DNA of 64,000 nt from Alphaproteobacteria bacterium (GCA_030429495.1 JAUIFH010000006.1:186001-250000), one strand, 5' to 3'; shown: positions 18,526-27,680, counted from the first letter of the stretch. The notes: generated by a model from the sequence alone, not told the origin. Made by a program: numbers and translations.

Positions 18526-18972
18526 ATGATGCTAGACAATCAGCCGCGCGGAACGATCTGCATCGAGGATCTCGAGGTGGGGATGACGCGCTATCTCCAG
18601 AAAGAGATCACCGACCGCGACATCGAAATGTTCGCAGAGGTCTCGACCGATCGCAATCCGGTGCATCTCGACGATGACTATGCCCGCGACACAATCTTCG
18701 AGGGCCGGATCGCCCACGGGATGCTGACCGCCGGCCTGATCTCGGCCGTGATCGGCGAACAGCTTCCGGGCCACGGCACCGTCTATCTAGGCCAGACGCT
18801 CAAGTTCATGGCGCCGGTCCGCCCCGGCGACGTGGTCTATGCCGAGGTCAAGGTCGCGGCGATCGACCATGCGCGGCGGCGCGTCACCCTTGAAACCCAC
18901 TGCGCGGTGGGCGATACGGTCGTCCTGAAGGGCGAGGCGCTGGTTCTGGCGCCAAGCCGCAAGTTCGACTGA
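18526..18972 (+). CDS. MaoC-like (R)-specific enoyl-CoA hydratase (PhaJ-like)
   Basis: Hot-dog-fold hydratase of 148 aa. The hydratase-2 catalytic pair is in STDRNPVHLDDDYA (Asp and His five residues apart), followed by GRIAHGMLTAGLISAV and the FMAPVRPGDVV strand. PhaJ enzymes convert trans-2-enoyl-CoA from beta-oxidation to (R)-3-hydroxyacyl-CoA for polyhydroxyalkanoate synthesis; MaoC proteins can have other acyl-CoA substrates. Starts at the first of tandem ATGs (18526). The upstream repeat array supports a PHA-linked role but does not prove it. Confidence 0.85.
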   Translation: MMLDNQPRGTICIEDLEVGMTRYLQKEITDRDIEMFAEVSTDRNPVHLDDDYARDTIFEGRIAHGMLTAGLISAVIGEQLPGHGTVYLGQTLKFMAPVRPGDVVYAEVKVAAIDHARRRVTLETHCAVGDTVVLKGEALVLAPSRKFD

Positions 18973-19000
18973 GCGGGGCGCTCCCGCCAATCGGGGGCAG

Positions 19001-19927
19001 ATGCGCAGGCACTACCACTGGACGAAGCTGGCGGGTGACGACCGGGGCGCCTCGGTCGCGATGGGCAATTTCGACGGCGTCCATCTTGGCCACCAGGCGG
19101 TGATCGACCTCGCGCGGCGCGATGACGCGCCGCTCGGCATCGTCACGTTCGAACCGCATCCCCGCCAGTTCTTCGCCCCCGACGCCCCCGCCTTCCGCCT
19201 GATGAACGCAGAGGCGCGCACCCACCGGCTCGAAAAACTCGACGTCGCGCAGCTTTATGAACTGCCGTTCGACGCGACACTCTCGGGGATGGAAGCAGAA
19301 GACTTCGTCGCCGACGTGCTGGTCGAAGGACTGGGCGTCGCCCATGTCACGGTCGGCGCCGATTTCTGCTTTGGCAAGGGCCGCAAGGGCACGGTCGCGA
19401 CGCTCGCCGAATCGGCCGATAGGCATGGCTTCGGCCTGACCGTCGCCGAACTCGTCAGCCTTGACGGTGAGGAGCTTTCCTCGACCGCAATCCGCCGCGC
19501 CCTGAGCGAGGGGCGTCCGCGCGACGCGGCCCGGATGCTAGGCCACTGGCACCGGATCGAGGGCGAGGTCCTGCACGGCGACAAGCGCGGCCGCGACCTT
19601 GGCTTTCCGACCGCGAACATGGGCGTCGGCGGGCTGCACCTGCCGAAACTCGGCGTCTATGCCGTGAAGGTCGACGTGCTGACCGGCCCGCATCAGGGCA
19701 CCTATGACGGTGCGGCGAGCCTTGGCGTCAGACCGATGTTCGGGGAAAACCAGCCGAATCTTGAAAGCTTCCTCTTCGATTTCGACGGCAGCCTTTACGG
19801 CGAGCACCTGTCGGTCGCACTGATTGACTACCTCAGGCCCGAAATGAAGTTCGACGGTCTGGACGCGCTCATCGCGCAGATGGACGCCGACTGTGCGCGT
19901 GCGCGGAAGGTTCTCGCCGCGCTCTGA
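19001..19927 (+). CDS. ribF: Bifunctional riboflavin kinase / FAD synthetase
   Basis: Makes FMN and then FAD from riboflavin in the cytosol. The protein is 308 aa. The N-terminal FAD synthetase domain has AMGNFDGVHLGHQAVI and VTFEPHPRQFF, then the VGADFCFGKGRKGT and SSTAIRRALSEG motifs. The C-terminal riboflavin kinase domain has GRDLGFPTANM (about 202) and SLGVRPMFGENQPNLESFLFD, split across its usual strands. Close behind the hydratase gene (28 bp). Confidence 0.96.
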   Translation: MRRHYHWTKLAGDDRGASVAMGNFDGVHLGHQAVIDLARRDDAPLGIVTFEPHPRQFFAPDAPAFRLMNAEARTHRLEKLDVAQLYELPFDATLSGMEAEDFVADVLVEGLGVAHVTVGADFCFGKGRKGTVATLAESADRHGFGLTVAELVSLDGEELSSTAIRRALSEGRPRDAARMLGHWHRIEGEVLHGDKRGRDLGFPTANMGVGGLHLPKLGVYAVKVDVLTGPHQGTYDGAASLGVRPMFGENQPNLESFLFDFDGSLYGEHLSVALIDYLRPEMKFDGLDALIAQMDADCARARKVLAAL

Positions 19928-20004
19928 CGGACGCCGGCGCCGGCCCGAACAATCACAGAGTGCCGCCTTCCCTTTCCCCGCCGCCTCAGCCAGAGTAGCG
20001 CGCC

Positions 20005-20469
20005 ATGAAGCACGACATCCCCCGCGACGGCCTTCGGCCGGAATTCTGGAAGCGCCCGCTTTCCGCGCTGACCCCGCGGGAGTGGGAGGCGCTTTGCGAC
20101 GGCTGCGGAAAGTGCTGCCTGAACAAGCTTGAGGATGCGGATACCGGCGAGGTGTTCTTCACCCGCATCTCCTGCAGGCTGCTCGATTCAGAGAGCTGCC
20201 GCTGCGGCCAATATGAGAACCGCAAGCGTTTCGTCCCGGAATGCGTCGTGCTGACTCCCAAAACCATCGCCAAGGTCGCCTACTGGATGCCGTCGACCTG
20301 CGCCTACCGGCTGCGCCATGAAGGCAAGCCCCTGCCCGACTGGCATCCCCTCGTCTCCGGCGACCCCGACAGCGTTCATGCGGCTGGACAGTCCATCCGC
20401 GGCTGGACGCTGCCGGAATTCGAGGTCCCCGAGGACGAATGGGAAGATCATATCATCGAGGATCTCTGA
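20005..20469 (+). CDS. UPF0260 / YcgN-family cysteine-cluster protein
   Basis: A 154-aa soluble protein with the YcgN cysteine cluster: CDGCGKCCLNK (about 31-41), then a Cys in ISCRLLDSESCRCGQY and ECVVLTP, and a late STCAYRL. The cluster probably binds zinc or an Fe-S centre; function unknown. Stop and the next gene's start overlap (TGATG), so it is coupled to the threonine aldolase-like gene. Confidence 0.92.
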   Translation: MKHDIPRDGLRPEFWKRPLSALTPREWEALCDGCGKCCLNKLEDADTGEVFFTRISCRLLDSESCRCGQYENRKRFVPECVVLTPKTIAKVAYWMPSTCAYRLRHEGKPLPDWHPLVSGDPDSVHAAGQSIRGWTLPEFEVPEDEWEDHIIEDL

Positions 20470-21527
20470 TGGAATTCGCCTCCGACAACACATCGGGCAC
20501 CGCGCCCGAGATCATGGCCGCGCTCAATGCGGTGAATGTGGGCTATGCACCGTCCTACGGCACCGATCCGGTGATGGACCGGGTCCGCGACATGATCCGC
20601 GAGATCTTCGAAGCCCCCGGAGCAGAGGTCTTTCTGGTCAACAACGGCACGACGGCCAACGCGCTGTCCATCGCCGCCTACTGCCAGCCCTGGGGCGGCA
20701 TATACTGCCACGAGACCGCGCATGTTCAGGTCGACGAATGCGGCGCGCCGGAATTCTTCGTCGGTGGCGGCAAGATGATCCCGGTCCGGGGCGCGAATGG
20801 CAAGATGACGCCCGAAACCCTGAAGACCGCCCTTGATGCGACACCCCAAGGCGACGTGCATTCGGTCCAGCGCGGTGTTCTGACCCTGACCAACACGACG
20901 GAGGCCGGCACCGTCTATTCGGTTGCCGAGCTTGTGGCGCTCTGCGCGATCGCGAAATCCTACGACCTGCCCGTCCATCTCGACGGCGCGCGATTTGCCA
21001 ATGCGGTCGTTTCGACGAATGCCAGCCCCGCCGAGATGAGCTGGAAGGCCGGCGTCGATGTCCTTTCCTTCGGCGGCACCAAGAACGGCTGCATGGGGGT
21101 CGAGGCGGTCGTGCTGTTCGATCCCGCGAAAGCGTGGGAATTCCAGCTGCGCCGCAAACGGGGCGGGCATCTCTTTTCCAAGCACCGCTATCTTTCGGCG
21201 CAGATGGAGGCCTACCTCAAGGACGGTCTCTGGCTGCGCCTCGCCCGCGTCGCGAACGAAAAGGCCGCGGCGCTGGAGGCTACACTGCTTTCGGTTCCGG
21301 GCGCGAGCCTGATGTTTCCGCGCGAAGCCAACATGATCTTCGCCAACATGCCGCGCAGCACACACAGACGCGCGATGGCGGCAGGCGCCCACTACTATCT
21401 CTGGCCGCACTGGGTGACGCTCGACGGGCCGGAAGACGAACCGGCAAGCGCACGCTTCGTCTGTTCGTGGAGCACGACCGACGCCGATATCGACGCACTG
21501 GCAAAGGTCATGCGCGGTCGAGATTGA
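20469..21527 (+). CDS. Low-specificity L-threonine aldolase-like PLP enzyme
   Basis: Fold-type I PLP enzyme, 352 aa, that cleaves beta-hydroxy amino acids (threonine to glycine and acetaldehyde). It starts NTSGTAPEIMAALNAVN. The DGARFANAV segment carries the cofactor-binding Asp, and the Schiff-base Lys is in SFGGTKNGCMG (about residue 204). Its 3' end overlaps the convergent alpha/beta hydrolase gene by 20 bp. Exact amino-acid specificity cannot be read from the sequence. Confidence 0.9.
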   Translation: MEFASDNTSGTAPEIMAALNAVNVGYAPSYGTDPVMDRVRDMIREIFEAPGAEVFLVNNGTTANALSIAAYCQPWGGIYCHETAHVQVDECGAPEFFVGGGKMIPVRGANGKMTPETLKTALDATPQGDVHSVQRGVLTLTNTTEAGTVYSVAELVALCAIAKSYDLPVHLDGARFANAVVSTNASPAEMSWKAGVDVLSFGGTKNGCMGVEAVVLFDPAKAWEFQLRRKRGGHLFSKHRYLSAQMEAYLKDGLWLRLARVANEKAAALEATLLSVPGASLMFPREANMIFANMPRSTHRRAMAAGAHYYLWPHWVTLDGPEDEPASARFVCSWSTTDADIDALAKVMRGRD

Positions 21528-22308
21528 CTCCGACCAGCCCGGCCGTTTCGTCGGGATGGGTGATGGGCACCATGTGGGCGGCACCCGGCACCGTCGCTAC
21601 GCCGACATCGGGCAGACGCGCGGCAATGGTTTCGGCGATCCGTTCGATGATCGGGGGGGAGCGGTCGCCCCGGATCAGCAACACCGGCATATCAAGGCTC
21701 TCAAGCGCGCCGGGTTCAAGGATGCCACCGCTGTCGCTGTAGAGCGCCCGATTTCCGGCGGCGACAAGCGCGATACGCTCGGCGATCCCGGCGCGGCTGC
21801 CGGCAGACATCGCGGCCCATTCGACCCCGGTGCCCCAGACCCGCGTGAACGCTGCTGCCGCCGCCTCGCCATCACCGGCCGCCATCGCCGCCTCGAATTC
21901 CGAAAGATCCCGCGCCAGCGCATCGGCCTCGGGCGTTCCGTCGGCGGCGGCGAACAGGACCGGTTCGATCAAGGTCAGCGTCCGCACCGCTTCGGGCGCC
22001 GCGATCGCCAGGTTCATGGCCACAACGGCGCCGAAGGAATGGCCGATCAGATCGACCGGCGTCTCGACGAAACTGGCCGCGATCCGCGTCGCGAGATGCA
22101 GAAAATCCCCCTCCCCCGCCCAATCGGCCGACCGCCCGTGTCCCGGAAGGTCGAAGGCGGTCAGCGTCAGGCGGTTCGCCAGCCGGTCGGACAGGCCGGC
22201 CCAGGCGGCCGAACTCGCGAGCGAACAATGGATCGCCAGCGCCGGGCGGGGGCCCTGCCCGTAGACGCTCGACCAGGTCGGATGCCCGGCCCTCTCTTCC
22301 AGCGGCAT
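21508..22308 (-). CDS. Alpha/beta-hydrolase fold protein
   Basis: A 266-aa cytosolic hydrolase. The nucleophile elbow is LIGHSFGAVVAMN (Ser about residue 93), with an upstream FDLPGHGRSADW strand-turn, acid VLLIRGDRSPP and a terminal His in PGAAHMVPITHPDE. Substrate unknown. Its ATG overlaps the stop of the 2-hydroxychromene-2-carboxylate isomerase-like gene by one base, so they are coupled. A shared aromatic or thioester degradation step is possible, but this is inference. Confidence 0.88.
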   Translation of the reverse strand: MPLEERAGHPTWSSVYGQGPRPALAIHCSLASSAAWAGLSDRLANRLTLTAFDLPGHGRSADWAGEGDFLHLATRIAASFVETPVDLIGHSFGAVVAMNLAIAAPEAVRTLTLIEPVLFAAADGTPEADALARDLSEFEAAMAAGDGEAAAAAFTRVWGTGVEWAAMSAGSRAGIAERIALVAAGNRALYSDSGGILEPGALESLDMPVLLIRGDRSPPIIERIAETIAARLPDVGVATVPGAAHMVPITHPDETAGLVGVNLDRA

Positions 22309-22919
22309 CAGAGCTTCCCGGCCAGATGCAGGTCCAGATCATCGAGCCGGTCCTGCCCCCAGAACCTCTGCCCGCTCTCGGCGATGTAGAACGGCGCTCC
22401 GAAGACGCCGCGCTTCACCGCCTCTTCAAGGTTGTTGGCGTAGGTTTCCGCGCCAAGAAGCATCCCCTTGTCGGCAAGATCGGCATCGAACCCCGCCTTG
22501 GCGAGCAGATCGCGGACGACCTCGTCCGAGGCGACGTCGCGCTCTTCCGCCCAGCAGGCGCGCAGGATGGAATGGACGAGAGTGCCAAGATCGCCCTCCG
22601 CGCCTTTTTCCTTCGCCGCCTGCGCGGCGATGATCGCATAGGCGGACGGTGCGGCGTTGGCCGGCCAGAACATCGGCTGAAGGTTGATCTTCAGCCCGGC
22701 CTTCGCGGCCTGTCGCGCCATTTCCTGCAGCCGGTATTCCTTGCGGCTTTCATGCCGATCCTTGGGCGATGTCCCCCCGGTCCGCGCGAACAGCCCGCCG
22801 ATATCGACGGGCTTGTAGGTCACGGTTGCGCCGTGTTTTGCGGCGATTTCTTCAAGCCGTGTGCCGGCCAGATAGGTGAAGGGGGAAATCGTCGAGAGGA
22901 AGTATTCGATCTGTGGCAT
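22308..22919 (-). CDS. 2-hydroxychromene-2-carboxylate isomerase-like DsbA-fold protein
   Basis: A 203-aa kappa-class GST/DsbA-fold protein. The N-terminus is IEYFLSTISPFTYLAG, with the active Ser or Pro-Phe region in place of CxxC, followed by YKPVDIGGLFARTGG and a C-terminal GVFGAPFYIAESGQRFWGQ, the cis-Pro motif of HCCA isomerases. The ATG at 22919 has AAGGAG 8 nt upstream and is preferred over a GTG at 22928 that overlaps it. The family includes naphthalene-pathway isomerases, but most chromosomal copies have unknown glutathione-dependent roles. Confidence 0.88.
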   Translation of the reverse strand: MPQIEYFLSTISPFTYLAGTRLEEIAAKHGATVTYKPVDIGGLFARTGGTSPKDRHESRKEYRLQEMARQAAKAGLKINLQPMFWPANAAPSAYAIIAAQAAKEKGAEGDLGTLVHSILRACWAEERDVASDEVVRDLLAKAGFDADLADKGMLLGAETYANNLEEAVKRGVFGAPFYIAESGQRFWGQDRLDDLDLHLAGKL

Positions 22920-23031
22920 ATCCGGCACTCCTTCGGGTTTGCCGGGAGGCTAGCCCGGTGATAAGCGAGTGGCAACGTCACGAATCCGTCATCCGGCCCG
23001 GTCCCGGGGCCCCGAAGACAAGGACCTTCCC

Positions 23032-24051
23032 ATGGCCTCCATGACCGAGCCGAAGCTGATCTCCGGCAACTCCAACCGTCCGCTCGCCAACTCCATCGCG
23101 CGGCGCATGTCGATGCACCGGGGGATGAGCGTCGGCCTCGTCGACGCCCGCGTCGAACGCTTCAACGATCAGGAAATCTTCGTCGAGGTGTTCGAGAATG
23201 TCCGTGGCGAGGACATGTACATCATCCAGTCGACGTCGAACCCGGCGAACGACAACCTGATGGAACTTCTGATCATGACCGACGCGCTGCGCCGGTCCTC
23301 GGCGGACCGGATCACCGCCGTGATCCCGTATTTCGGCTATGCCCGTCAGGACCGCCGCGCCAAGGCGCGCACGCCGATCTCGGCCAAGCTTGTCGCCAAC
23401 CTCCTGACCGAGGCCGGCGTCGGCCGGGTCCTGACGATGGACCTGCACGCCGCCCAGATCCAGGGCTTCTTCGACATTCCGGTCGACAACCTCTATGCCG
23501 CGCCGATCTTCGCGCTGGATATCGAGCATCACTTCAAGGGCAAGCTGGGCGAGATCACCGTCGTCTCCCCCGATGTCGGCGGCGTGGCGCGGGCGCGAGA
23601 ACTGGCGCAGCGGATCGGCTCCGGCCTCGCGATCGTCGACAAGCGGCGCGTGAAGGCCGGCGAGATCGCCGAGATGACCGTGATCGGCGATGTCGCCGGA
23701 CAGACCTGCATCATCGTGGACGACATCTGCGACACGGCGGGAACGCTCTGCAAGGCTGCCGAAGTGCTGATGGAGGCCGGCGCGAAAGAGGTCCACTCCT
23801 ACATCACCCACGGCGTCCTCTCCGGGCCGGCCGTGGAGCGGATCACCAAGTCGATGATGAAAAGCCTCGTCATCACCGACTCGATCGAGCCGACCGAGCC
23901 GGTCAAGCAGGCGAAGAACATCCGCATCGTGCCGACCGCCCCGATGTTCGCGCAGGCGATCATGAACATCTGGTCCGGCACCTCGGTATCCTCGCTGTTC
24001 GACGCCGATACGCTCGGCCCGATCTACGAGGGGATGTATTCGCGCGGCTGA
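23032..24051 (+). CDS. prs: Ribose-phosphate pyrophosphokinase (PRPP synthetase)
   Basis: Makes PRPP from ribose-5-phosphate and ATP for nucleotide, His and Trp synthesis. The protein is 339 aa. Motifs are [18 protein letters not shown], the catalytic flexible loop [18 protein letters not shown], the [18 protein letters not shown] metal/ribose segment and the PRPP loop [10 protein letters not shown] (about 236). I start at the ATG at 23032 ([15 protein letters not shown]); a second ATG is four codons on. Confidence 0.98.
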   Translation: MASMTEPKLISGNSNRPLANSIARRMSMHRGMSVGLVDARVERFNDQEIFVEVFENVRGEDMYIIQSTSNPANDNLMELLIMTDALRRSSADRITAVIPYFGYARQDRRAKARTPISAKLVANLLTEAGVGRVLTMDLHAAQIQGFFDIPVDNLYAAPIFALDIEHHFKGKLGEITVVSPDVGGVARARELAQRIGSGLAIVDKRRVKAGEIAEMTVIGDVAGQTCIIVDDICDTAGTLCKAAEVLMEAGAKEVHSYITHGVLSGPAVERITKSMMKSLVITDSIEPTEPVKQAKNIRIVPTAPMFAQAIMNIWSGTSVSSLFDADTLGPIYEGMYSRG

Positions 24052-24061
24052 TCCGCCGCGC
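24042..24061 (+). terminator. Hairpin over the prs stop codon
   Basis: Seven-bp stem GCGCGGC / GCCGCGC whose loop contains the prs stop codon. There is no U-tract. It may act as a weak bidirectional terminator between convergent prs and the lectin gene. Confidence 0.35.
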
Positions 24062-24066
24062 CGGTC

Positions 24067-24417
24067 TCAGACGACGTCCCAGTCATCCTCGTCGGGAACC
24101 TCGCCGATCGCCAGCCAGTCGGCGCGGACCCGGGCGACACGCGTATCGCCCCATGTGCGGAACAGGATCACGAAGCTCTCCGCCTTCACCGCCTGCGCGG
24201 TGATGTCCGCGCGCTGGTTGGTCTTCTGGTCCATGTCCCACATCGACATCGACACCTGCACGACCGGCGGCGCGCTGAACGGCTCGGCGAAACGGACGGT
24301 CCGGCGCAGCTCCCGCGGGCCGCTTCCGGTCCACATCTTCCCGCCATCCTCGTAGTGCGAGAACAGCACCAGCGACCCGCGATCGACTCCGACCCGATGG
24401 CTGCGCATCCGCTGCAT
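24067..24417 (-). CDS. H-type lectin domain protein
   Basis: Single-domain protein of 116 aa matching the H-type (snail agglutinin / discoidin C-terminal) lectin fold. Its strands read SLVLFSHYEDGGKMWTGSGP, then RRTVRFAEPFSAPPVVQVSM, then MDQKTNQRADITAQAV and FVILFRTWGDTRVARVRADW, ending in an acidic tail. Members bind N-acetylgalactosamine-like sugars as oligomers. No signal peptide or membrane segment is seen, so export would need another route. It diverges from the unknown Cys-rich protein gene, suggesting a shared promoter region and function. Confidence 0.8.
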   Translation of the reverse strand: MQRMRSHRVGVDRGSLVLFSHYEDGGKMWTGSGPRELRRTVRFAEPFSAPPVVQVSMSMWDMDQKTNQRADITAQAVKAESFVILFRTWGDTRVARVRADWLAIGEVPDEDDWDVV

Positions 24418-24671
24418 GTATCCTCCATTCCCCCGCCGGAAACTTTAGCCGCGCTGCCCCGGCGGGCAAGGCAAATCGCCGCGCCTCCCCGGCCGCGCCG
24501 CCACCCCGGCCGGAACATGGTCGGCCATTTTCCGCTGTGCCGGAATTCCGGTATTTCGCGCTAGAGGTGAGTCGGCCTAGAGTCAGACCTCCCCCGTCAT
24601 CAGCGGGCCAGTATTTCCCGGCCTGCCCCTTGGGGGTGCTTTTTGTACGCAATCCATTTCAGGAGGAACAG
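24418..24671. other. Divergent control region, lectin / Cys-rich gene
   Basis: 254 bp without a gene. It ends on the plus side with a perfect Shine-Dalgarno AGGAGG (24661-24666), five bases before the ATG, and carries a TTTTT run (24642-24646) after a short CCCC/GGGG element. No clear -35/-10 pair stands out on either strand. Confidence 0.4.
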
Positions 24672-26021
24672 ATGGCCGACGGCGATCTTATCTCAATCAG
24701 CGACCTTCCCTGCTGCCCCGAAATCTTGAAAGACCCGTGCTGCGAACGGCTTCAGTTCGCCTACCGGTTGCGCATTCCGCTGGCCGCCGCGCAGGTCGAG
24801 GTGACCTATATCGCAGAGCTTGAGCGGTGCCCCGGCCCGCTGGCGCTTGGCGACGTGGTCTATTCCACGACGCTGCTGCCGGGCGAAAAGGTCCGGCTCT
24901 ACACCGCCTCGCGCAATTCGCGCTTCAGCTATGACAGCGAATCCGAGGTGAACTACCGGCACGAACAGGCCTCGGAAGAGACATTCTACATGTCGTCGAT
25001 GGACCGCTACATGTCCGACCTCACGATCCGCGATCAGGGTGAGGCGAACAGTCAGACCCATTCCGACTTCGAGGTGAATGGCAGCGCCGACTACTGGACG
25101 GCAGGCTTCGCCGGCGGGGCGAGCACCAGCGTGGACGGCGACTTCAACGGTAATTCCAGCGCCGACTTTGCGCGGGAACTGACCCAGCATGCGTCCTCTT
25201 CGCACGACCGTTCGGTGCAGGCGACGCGGGCGGCGAACTCCATCGCCGTGGGCGAGGTGCAAAGCCGGTCCCATGCCGAGGGCGAAAGCGAAAGCGCCTA
25301 TGAGGCGTCGACGCGCACGTTCGAGAACAAGAACGAATGCCACGCCGTGACCTACCTTGCCTATCAGCTCGTCAAGAAGCAGACGCTGACGTTCACCATC
25401 AAGGCGGTGCTGCGCCGGGTCATCGACCGCGCGGGCGACACCCGCGTCGACGCGCGGCCGATCCGTCCGGCGTCAAGCGTCGCGGTGATCCCCGACGGCA
25501 TCCGCGCGACGCAGGCCAACCGGCTTGAGGTCGAGACCGCCGGTCGGACGAGTGCGGCGGCCTACAAGGCCAACGTCATCAGCGGCGGCTCCGGCCTCGG
25601 CCTTGGCAGCTCGGGCAACCTCAATCTCGCGCTCGCGACGCGGAGCGCCGCCTTCTCGACCCGCGTGCCGCCGATGTCGGACGCGGAACGGGACAAGGCG
25701 TTGAAGGCGGCCGACGCGGAACTGGTGAAGGCGGGCGTGATCGACCGCGTCGGCGGCAATCTCTCGGCCAAGTTCGCGGCCGAGCTGAGCTTCACACGCG
25801 AGACCTGCCTGCCGACGCAGGCGATCATCGTCAAGGGCTGCCTCGACAAGTGCAACACCTGCGAGGAAAGCCGGCAGAAGGCGATCGACCTCGACCTGAT
25901 CCGCAAGGGCCTTCAGAACAAGCTTCTCGAAAAGCAGATCGAGCTTCTGGAAAAAAGCCAGGAATACCGCTGCTGCCCTGTCGGCGAAGCCGAGGAAGAT
26001 GGCGACGGCGGCGGTATCTGA
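24672..26021 (+). CDS. Uncharacterised cysteine-rich protein beside the lectin gene
   Basis: A 449-aa protein that I cannot place in a named family. It has no signal peptide. Residues 10-30 hold two Cys pairs (PCCPEILKDPCCERL). A beta-rich N-terminal segment contains TLLPGEKVRLYTASRNS. Residues ~90-220 are Ser/Ala/Glu-rich and low in hydrophobics (NSSADFARELTQHASSS). Later come a conserved-looking CHAVTYLAYQLVKKQTLTF stretch, a Cys-rich motif GCLDKCNTCEES (C-x3-C-x2-C), a short coiled coil (LQNKLLEKQIELLEKSQEY) and YRCCPVG before an acidic Gly-rich tail. There are about 12 cysteines in all. Start ATG with a perfect AGGAGG. It is followed by a strong hairpin. A structural or surface role with the lectin is only a guess. 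Confidence 0.75.
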   Translation: MADGDLISISDLPCCPEILKDPCCERLQFAYRLRIPLAAAQVEVTYIAELERCPGPLALGDVVYSTTLLPGEKVRLYTASRNSRFSYDSESEVNYRHEQASEETFYMSSMDRYMSDLTIRDQGEANSQTHSDFEVNGSADYWTAGFAGGASTSVDGDFNGNSSADFARELTQHASSSHDRSVQATRAANSIAVGEVQSRSHAEGESESAYEASTRTFENKNECHAVTYLAYQLVKKQTLTFTIKAVLRRVIDRAGDTRVDARPIRPASSVAVIPDGIRATQANRLEVETAGRTSAAAYKANVISGGSGLGLGSSGNLNLALATRSAAFSTRVPPMSDAERDKALKAADAELVKAGVIDRVGGNLSAKFAAELSFTRETCLPTQAIIVKGCLDKCNTCEESRQKAIDLDLIRKGLQNKLLEKQIELLEKSQEYRCCPVGEAEEDGDGGGI

Positions 26022-26040
26022 TCCGCACGACCATGCGAAA

Positions 26041-26064
26041 GGCCGCGCCCTCGGGGGCGCGGCC
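26041..26064. terminator. Bidirectional hairpin terminator
   Basis: Ten-bp perfect stem GGCCGCGCCC / GGGCGCGGCC with loop TCGG, 20 bp after the Cys-rich gene and 15 bp before the stop of the convergent SulP gene. GTTT follows on the plus strand and CTTTC on the minus. Confidence 0.78.
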
Positions 26065-26078
26065 GTTTCATGCCGCCC

Positions 26079-27680
26079 TCAATGTGCGCCGCCGAGCGCG
26101 CCTGCGCGAACGCCGTAATCGACCGCGATCCCGTAGTCGGGATCGTCGTCGCTGTCGATCATCAGCTGCCCCGCGCGGTTGAGCAGGCGGTGACAGTCGC
26201 GGCTGAGATGACGCAGGACCAGCGTCTTGCCGTTCCCCTCGTACCGCGCGGCCAGCGCCTCAATCGCGGCCAGTGCCGACTGATCGGCGACACGGCTGGC
26301 CGCGAAATCGACGATCACCCGGTCTGGATCATCCTCGGGCGTGAAGAGTTCGACAAAACCGTCGGTCGATCCGAAGAACAGCGGCCCCTCGATCCGGTAG
26401 ACCTTTGCGCCATCCTCTTCCGTCGCGATGGCGGCATGGATACGGCTCGCGTTCTGCCAGGCATAGGCCAGGGCCGAGACGATGACACCGGCAACGACAG
26501 CGGTTGCAAGATCGGTCGCGACCGTGATCGCGGTCACGAGGACGATGACCACAGCATCGGTCACGGGCACTTTGCGCAGCACCCGGAAGGTCTGCCAGGC
26601 GAAGGTGCCGATCACCACCATGAACATCACTCCCACCAAAGCGGCGAGCGGGATCTGTTCGATAACCGGCGACCCGAACAGGATAAACGACAGCAGGAAA
26701 AGCGCGGCGGCAGTCGCGGCCAGCCGGGTGCGACCGCCGGAGCTGACATTGATCATCGACTGGCCGATCATCGCGCAGCCCCCCATGCCGCCGAAGAACC
26801 CGGTGACGGTATTGGCCACGCCCTGCGCCACGCATTCCTGGCTCGCGCCACCGCGCTTGCCGGTGATCTCGCCGACAAGGTTCAGCGTCAGAAGGCTCTC
26901 GATCAGGCCGACTGCCGCGAGGATGACGGAATAGGGCAGGATGATTTCCAGCGTTTCCCAGTTCAGCGGCACCACCGGAAGGTGGAAGGCCGGCAATCCG
27001 CCCTTGATCGAGGCAAGGTCGCCCACGCGCGGCACGTCGATGCCGAAGCCGATGACCAGTGCCGCAACGATGCCGATCCCGGCAAGCGGCGCGGGAAAGG
27101 CACGCGTGATCCGCGGCATGATCCAGATGATCGCCATCGTCGCGGCGACCAGCGCGAGCATCGTGACGAGTGGCCAGCCGGTCATCCAGACATGGCCGCC
27201 ATTACCGTCAGGCAGGCGGAACTGTTCAAGCTGTGCCAGCCCGATGACGATGGCGAGGCCATTGACGAAGCCCAGCATGACCGGATGCGGCACCAGTCGG
27301 ATGAACTTGCCGAGTTTGAGCACCCCGGCGGCGATCTGGATCAGCCCCATCAGGACGACGGCAGCAAAGAGGTATTCGACCCCGTGATCCGCGACCAGCG
27401 ACACCATGACGACGGCAAGCGCCCCGGTCGCGCCCGAGATCATGCCCGGCCTGCCGCCGATGAGCGCGGTAATCAGGCCGACAAGGAAGGCGGCATAGAG
27501 GCCCGCCAGCGGATGAACGCCCGCGACGAAGGCGAAAGCCACCGCCTCCGGAACCAGCGCCAGCGCGACCGTCAGGCCAGACAGCACCTCCGTCCTCAGC
27601 GCAGCAGCGGAATGCGGGAAGGCCGGAGCATGGGCGGGCGAGACGGCAGCGGCAAAGGCCGCCAGCGCGGAGCGGGGCAT
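26079..27680 (-). CDS. SulP-family inorganic anion transporter with STAS domain
   Basis: Inner-membrane SLC26/SulP transporter, 533 aa. There are about 10-12 hydrophobic helices from residue 30 to 400, including the family signature region AFAFVAGVHPLAGLYAAF and GGRPGMISGATGALAVV. A cytoplasmic STAS domain (about 420-515) contains VIVDFAASRVADQSAL. Substrates in the family are sulfate or bicarbonate with Na+ or H+; the short STAS and loop order resemble BicA-like bicarbonate transporters, but substrate cannot be fixed here. No carbonic anhydrase or sulfate gene is adjacent. The 160 bp upstream holds its promoter region, with several CTACG repeats. Confidence 0.9.
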   Translation of the reverse strand: MPRSALAAFAAAVSPAHAPAFPHSAAALRTEVLSGLTVALALVPEAVAFAFVAGVHPLAGLYAAFLVGLITALIGGRPGMISGATGALAVVMVSLVADHGVEYLFAAVVLMGLIQIAAGVLKLGKFIRLVPHPVMLGFVNGLAIVIGLAQLEQFRLPDGNGGHVWMTGWPLVTMLALVAATMAIIWIMPRITRAFPAPLAGIGIVAALVIGFGIDVPRVGDLASIKGGLPAFHLPVVPLNWETLEIILPYSVILAAVGLIESLLTLNLVGEITGKRGGASQECVAQGVANTVTGFFGGMGGCAMIGQSMINVSSGGRTRLAATAAALFLLSFILFGSPVIEQIPLAALVGVMFMVVIGTFAWQTFRVLRKVPVTDAVVIVLVTAITVATDLATAVVAGVIVSALAYAWQNASRIHAAIATEEDGAKVYRIEGPLFFGSTDGFVELFTPEDDPDRVIVDFAASRVADQSALAAIEALAARYEGNGKTLVLRHLSRDCHRLLNRAGQLMIDSDDDPDYGIAVDYGVRAGALGGAH

